DNA of 35,482 bases from Phoronis ovalis (Eukaryota > Phoronida > Phoronidae): positions 1 through 35,482 of the forward strand of contig JAOXYB010016076.1 in NCBI GenBank assembly GCA_028565635.1, given 5' to 3'. Position 1 is the first letter of the stretch, and every line of letters starts with the position of its first letter. Below the pieces are notes generated by a model, which searched no databases, had not been told where the DNA came from, and saw only the letters and a list, made by a program, of their open reading frames with translations. Shown here piece after piece: positions 30,501 through 35,482 of the stretch. The position numbers and the translations under genes were made by a program.

Positions 30501-33500
30501 GCATCAAATTATATAAGTGATTTTTAAAAATTTTGAACTGAAAATAAATGTTTAAATCCAAAACAATTCATTAAAAAAATCGTACTTAACCCGGGTTGAT
30601 TACTGTCTCTCTTTTAATTGAAAATTTTTTAACATGTCAGTAACGCTATCTTAGAATTGCCTCAGTTAACAACTGCAATGCTGTGGTGAGTTTAATTTTT
30701 GATTAAATTATTTTATTTCATAAAAACATGCAACTTTACGGCAACATTAGAAAACCTTCAGAATTATTTACAGAAGACTTCAGAATAAAAAATGTCTATA
30801 GAATACAAGGTTGTTGACCCATTGATGGGTCCACTTGTGGACATGTACTTCTAACATTCTTGCCCTTTTCACTGGTTGTTTCACTAGTTATCTGATTAGT
30901 GGATCTAACTTTGAGCAGTCTTCTTAAGGAATGTTAGTGATTACTATTAATGTTATTGTTAGCTTGAGGCTGTTTTAATATCTTAATTACTGAGCTGCAT
31001 TGTTAGCATTTAATTGCTGTACTGTTGCCATATATACCTTTAACCTTTATGTAATATTGTCCAACCAAATGTGTCTATGGGTTGTCTGGTGGAAAGATTC
31101 AAGCTTTTAACCCACAACAACATTATACGAAGTAAATTATTCCACCCCATGTCAAGTGTGTTGCTACACATTTAGCCGCCAGATGGCTACTTAGCTGGAT
31201 ATGTCATTGGTTTGATAACTCGTGGTATGACATGTCATGGAAATTTGATTTTTATAAGTGGCTAAATCAATGAGATCAGTAAAAAACTTCAGTATAATAT
31301 TCATGGTCATTAGTGCCTCTTGTAGTAAGAACTGTTAAGAAAATAAGTTAATAATCCTGGTGGTATTAATTTAAACTTCTGAATTTGTTTATGCTGGGTA
31401 GCTTAGAAAGCCTTTTCCCAATTTGTAATGACTTGTTGTTTTGATTTAGCTGTTAGGTTATGTGTATTTAGAAAATTAACCAATTATATTTCTGTTGCAG
31501 ATTCTACGTCAGGAAAAAGAAACGGTGTAAGGGATTACGAAATTTCTGAATCACACCAAGTAAGTAAAGCACTATAAGTAGATGAGTAAAAAAGATCCCG
31601 TTCTTCAAATAAGGCGAAATCATGTTTTGCAGTCTCATTGTTTCTCTAGTGTATAAATATTCAGTGATATATGGTGGTTTGTCTGACAAAATTAAGCCTG
31701 CATAATATGTGGAGACATGATAATCATAATTTAAAAATAAGTACTGTCTATTGGTATAGAACACATAACATGATATTTATTTCTTTTGAGGGTTTGTTCT
31801 CAACATATTGGAATCACTTTAATGTATTCAAGTCGAAATCTACTAAAAATGATTAAGTGAGTAGGTAGTTTAGATATTAAGAGGTATATGTCTCACCATT
31901 ACATCGACTAAGTCTGTTTTTAAGTGAAGTATCACCGTTTATTTACATTTACCTTAAAAGTAACTACATTTATATTTTCAATTTTTATTGAAGTTCAAGT
32001 TCTGTTATAATTTTGAATGGTAAGGACCAGATTTTATTTGAATCAATGATCTTTCCTTCAAATGGATAATTGTGGCCCGGAATTGCAGTTCATTTATGAT
32101 CTATGAGCGAATATTGAAATGTTTTGTACATTTTATACTGAAGTTATATGAACATTTATGTATTGATGCCTTTAAGATGCACTTAATCCAAGGATCTGGA
32201 GTTGAGGGCACAATTAGAAAACATAATATTAGGTAAAAATTGAAACTACATGAAATAGCATCAAAAATTAGAGTGGAACCATCTTTGAAAATATATGCAG
32301 TTCCTGTATCAGTTAATGTTCTATCTCTTGATTTTTGTTGTGGCAAATAGTAAGCTTACGTGTTTAAAATATGCATTTATCATGTAAAATGTTTCAACTA
32401 GTCATATCCTTATTCACACACAAGTTGAAAAATTGACACTATCAAATATAGATTATAGGACTGATACATGGTTGATTTAATATATATGTATATTGCAGCA
32501 TAACATTTAACTTAATTAGCATCATTTTCTTTGTTAGAAATTTATTGAACATCATAAAACCACATTATCCACTCAAAATGGCATTTAGAATAGTGTACCC
32601 AGCTCTTGGGATACACATAATTGCCACAGTTATTGTAGGTTGGTATGTTTCCTTTTGAGCTATAGATTGTTATAAACTGATATCTAACAGAGAACTTTAC
32701 ATCTAAGCATATCTGACAGGTTGTCAAATGGAGGTGAGTATTGCTATGTGTCTAGCATACGAATTTTATTCCAATCATAAATAATTAAATTTTCAGAAAT
32801 GGTTATGTACATCTTTTGTAACACCAGCTTGTTTGGATCACCATACAATACATCTGTTGGAAATACAACATTACTTTTCAACTATGACTGTATATATTTA
32901 CATACCAACCTTGTGTTTTAATTATGTTCTTTGATTGCAACAGGGATTGCAACAGTTTCCAATAGCATTTGTTTTCTGAAGTACAGTTCTCATAATCAAA
33001 TCAAATGGAATTGATCTTCACAGTACTGTTTATCTTTGTCTAGACCAAAGTCATTCACAGAAACATCATAGTCCTAAACTTTTCATAAAATTGCTCTTTG
33101 AGAGGTAATATTTAATATATATTTAAGTATGAAAATTAAAGACAAATAATTTCCCAAAAACTTATCCAATAAAGATACATGTCTCTATGTTGTTGGTAGT
33201 CAAAAAAATATGTTTCTGAATTTCTTTTTTGAAGGTTTCTCGTTCAAAATTTTTTGTAGTGAAAATTGATAACATTTTTTGTAAATTTGGCAGATTTCAC
33301 CTGCATTTAATGGTATAATGGAACTATTTATGACTTCAAGGTATTGTTTTACCAGCTAGGATAATAAAATTTACAACATAATCTTCTCTGAAAAATATTT
33401 ATTTACCCTAATTCTAGTGTAAAGTGTTATGTGGTTAAGGTATTCTAAAGTGTATTCCAAGAATTCTTCCAACTAACATACATCAGATATTTAAATACTC

Positions 33501-35482
33501 CTACATGCCCAGTATAAATTTGGGAATTCCTCCATAAGAACAACACGAAAATTATTATTAATAAATGATAACTATAAACAGGTCCAACAAGTCCAACAGA
33601 CCCATATCTTTGAAGCATTTCCAAGAAGAAAAGAATCAACTATTCAAAAGTCATAAATTATATTAATTATCATTCATTAATAGTATAAAAATAAAACAAT
33701 AATTTTCGTGTTGTATGGGAAAATTAGACTGGTTGTGCTTCATTCCAAATGTTTTTTTCATGAGTTACAGTCATCAAAATATACTTGTTTGTGTTATTTG
33801 GTTTAATGAGGTGCTGTTGGGAGATATCACATTTAGTTAACTGCTGCTTGCAAGTGTCTGGTCTCTAACACAGACTATATATCTTATAAATGTACTAAAT
33901 AAATTGTTTTAAAATATAAACTAAAAAAAGTCAAAAATTTGTTTTAAAATTAATAGTGCATATTATTATCATATAGGGATAGAAATTTATATAGGGATTT
34001 AAACTCAATTTTTAACAAAAGGAATTTAAAAATACAACAAGGATCTAAACTTTCTAGCAAGTGTCCTGTGCTAAAACTGTTAAAAAGTCTTTTTATAATG
34101 CAGCAATGCTGAGTGTGATATAGACAGTCATGTTATTATCTTGTAAAGACCTAGTCTAGAGCTGATCCTCTGACAATTTCTACAGGGTAATTTTCTTTTG
34201 ATGTGGTTATTGCAATGTATTTCAGGTATTACTTATAAGCATTCATGTATTTATTAAAAAAATGAAATATTTTAAATGCTATACACTGTGTATATTACCT
34301 CTGAAAAATAAAGAAAAACCTGATTCATATGTAACCTATTTTAAGAAACAACAGAGAAATTGTTTTGGCCACATGTGTAACTTCTGAAAACTTCCCACTG
34401 AGTGCCCCAGCTTTCTGGCATGTGATGTAGAAATTTGATCCCAACAGTTCTGTCAAATTGTTGCCAGATTTTAAACTAGAAAGCAATAGCATACTGTATG
34501 CCGTCTCAGTACTAGTCCTATCAGTACTGGTTTCAAGAGGGTCAGCTACATTTGAACAATGGATCCTAGAAGGAAGCCTGTGAGTTGTCTTTCTTGAATT
34601 TTAACATTTCAGAATACTCATATATTTGGAGTACAGTATGGAAAGATGTATAATATAATGTCAGATCTTAGGACTTCATATTATTTGTCAACTTGCTGTC
34701 GAATTCAGCAATTTCTTTTTTGTTAATTCTGGTTTTCAATTTTTCACTATTTATTGACAGTTTCTGCTATAGTGTAAAGAAGGATTGGAAAATTGGTAAT
34801 GTTTTGTTGCTGTGGATTTGCCTTGGAGTTACTGTTAAATCATAGTAAAAACTATGATTTAGCACTGATTTATAGTAACATTTTAGCCAATTCAGGAAAT
34901 TGAATATTGTGGTGCCAAGTACAGGAATTCATCAGACTGTGCATATATGCCTTTCATGTGTAATCCCAGTTGCAACCATTTGTTATCAAACTATCCATAT
35001 CAAAGAAGTTATTGTCTGGAGATAGTCACACCCATAATGATCCTGGTTGGATGGTACTATGTGTTTTTGCATGTGGATAGTGTTTGTGTATTATGGACAA
35101 TGTCCACAGAATGTACTTTGTTGAATGTAATTTGCTCTTCATTTGTTAGAGTATAAGAAATATACTTTAATCTCACGTAACATTTACACTGTGGACCTGC
35201 TACTCCATTCCCTGGGGGGGGGGGTGACAGTCAGAATAGTGGAGTATACTTTTGTGTTATAATAATAGATGAGAAAGAGTATACTTTTCAGAAGTTAGAC
35301 TGGGAACCTAGGGCACTGAAAAGGGTATAAAATTAATCAAAAACTTTGCAGAAACAAAAATTTGGTTATAATATAGGGTATGTTTTTACTGCCTTATCCT
35401 CAAAATGGGAACCTAGGGCACTGAAAAGGGTATAAAATTAATCAAAAACTTTGCAGAAACAAAAATTTGGTTATAATATAGG
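21520..35482 (+). CDS. ASPP: ASPP-family protein (PPP1R13/TP53BP2-like), 5' part
   Basis: ASPP proteins are scaffolds that bind PP1, p53-family proteins and, through the N-terminal ubiquitin-like fold, Ras/RASSF partners. The coding part seen is 21569-21592, 29048-29192, 29413-29541 and 31501-31559, 357 nt and 119 codons, joined in frame. Diagnostic runs are [72 protein letters not shown] and KRNGV. They match the N-terminal domain of ASPP1/ASPP2 in order. The coiled coil, proline-rich region, ankyrin repeats and SH3 domain lie right of the window. The first exon (MTDFRRNQ) is supported by an ATG and a perfect CAG|GTAAGT donor in phase 0, but not by conservation. Confidence 0.93.
21593..29047 (+). 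other. First ASPP intron, 7.5 kb
   Basis: Long AT-rich intron. It has a 22-bp perfect palindrome at 21938-21959. No exon with ASPP likeness, no RNA gene and no recognised transposon coding sequence were found. The open frames of 60-77 codons inside it look random. A small CpG-richer patch lies near 26720-26860. Long first introns commonly hold enhancers, but nothing specific is visible. Confidence 0.65.
21938..21959. repeat. 22-bp perfect palindrome of CTA/TAG units
   Basis: CTAGTAGTAG on the left is mirrored as its reverse complement on the right, centred on GTAC at 21947-21950. It probably arose from short triplet expansion. Confidence 0.9.
29048..29192 (+). CDS. ASPP: ASPP exon: N-terminal ubiquitin-like domain, part 1
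   Basis: 145 nt, phase 0 in and phase 1 out. It encodes [20 protein letters not shown] then [20 protein letters not shown] and LAELWRGC. Acceptor TTTTATAG, donor TGTG|GTTAGT. [10 protein letters not shown] and CHLAE(L/V)WRG are family signatures. Confidence 0.96.
29413..29541 (+). CDS. ASPP: ASPP exon: N-terminal ubiquitin-like domain, part 2
   Basis: 129 nt. It encodes [20 protein letters not shown] then [20 protein letters not shown] and GQQ. Acceptor TTTAATTTAG, donor CAAG|GTAAAT. ERP followed by Q.WG..R.EV.F.LR is the second half of the ASPP N-terminal fold. Two antisense-phase open frames here are shadows. Confidence 0.96.
29542..31500 (+). other. ASPP intron, nothing recognised
   Basis: 2.0 kb AT-rich intron ending in TTTCTGTTGCAG. 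No exon, repeat family or RNA gene recognised. Confidence 0.6.
31501..31559 (+). CDS. ASPP: ASPP exon 4
   Basis: 59 nt, phase 1 in (completing an Asp codon) and phase 0 out. It encodes [24 protein letters not shown] matches the segment after the N-terminal domain in ASPP2. Donor CAA|GTAAGT. It is the last exon I can identify before the window ends. Confidence 0.85.
31560..35482 (+). other. ASPP intron (partial), no further exon identified
   Basis: 3.9 kb. I looked for the next ASPP block (the NSPR(M/V)(D/E)LTL.ELQ.MA type sequence that opens the coiled coil) and did not find it, so it is probably to the right. A weak candidate alternative first exon lies at 34559-34579. The right end is a tandem repeat. 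Confidence 0.6.
35301..35482. repeat. 105-bp tandem repeat, cut by window end
   Basis: The unit beginning TGGGAACCTAGGGCACTG at 35301 starts again at 35406. The 77 bases of the second copy visible are identical to the first. A G10 run lies just upstream at about 35214-35223. The array may go on beyond the window. Confidence 0.95.

Noticed and set aside
32721-32734. CAG|14 nt|GTGAGT, a possible ASPP microexon
   Set aside because: 14 nt does not keep the phase after exon 4, and the peptide has no ASPP likeness; splice-like strings of this sort occur by chance.

Overview
The window is AT-rich nuclear DNA from an animal. Coding exons are short, sit behind GT-AG (once GC-AG) introns of 65 bp to 7.5 kb, and are separated by large amounts of non-coding sequence. 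There are no operons and no ribosome-binding-site logic. The three genes recognised are animal genes. The species cannot be named from the sequence; a non-vertebrate bilaterian is the best guess from the intron sizes, base composition and a tRNA-derived SINE. Nearly every short open frame is chance or the shadow of an exon, so genes were built by joining exons by hand with splice sites and reading phase.

Layout: (1) 1-13847, + strand: the 3' two thirds of a kinesin light chain gene (Klc), from TPR3 to the stop codon; the 5' exons (heptad coiled coil, TPR1-2) lie upstream of the window. Its most striking feature is three consecutive, equally long (90 nt), phase-0 versions of the same exon (TPR4 helix B plus the start of TPR5), which look like mutually exclusive alternative exons. 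The late introns hold repeats, a SINE relic and a diverged tandem duplication of about 0.65 kb that contains a possible frame-preserving 27-nt microexon. (2) 13848-16381: 3' UTR of Klc and intergenic DNA. (3) 16382-20445 plus a 5' UTR exon near 20907-21150, - strand: a complete six-coding-exon enolase-phosphatase E1 gene (Enoph1, methionine salvage), 333 codons, with an unusual strongly acidic C-terminal tail carrying a SUMO-interaction-like motif. (4) 20900-21520: a CpG-richer interval that is probably a shared divergent promoter. (5) 21520-35482, + strand: the 5' end of an ASPP-family gene (apoptosis-stimulating protein of p53 / PPP1R13), with an 8-codon first coding exon, a 7.5 kb first intron, and exons for the N-terminal ubiquitin-like (RA-type) domain. 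The rest of the gene runs off the right edge. A perfect 105-bp tandem repeat is cut by the window end.

The genes do not form a pathway: Klc is a motor cargo adaptor, Enoph1 a methionine salvage enzyme, ASPP a PP1/p53/polarity scaffold. The Klc-ASPP linkage is notable in itself, because from memory KLC1 and PPP1R13B are close neighbours on human chromosome 14q32 and KLC3 and PPP1R13L on 19q13, so the window may show an ancient linkage. The two observations most worth following are the triplicated Klc exon and this linkage.
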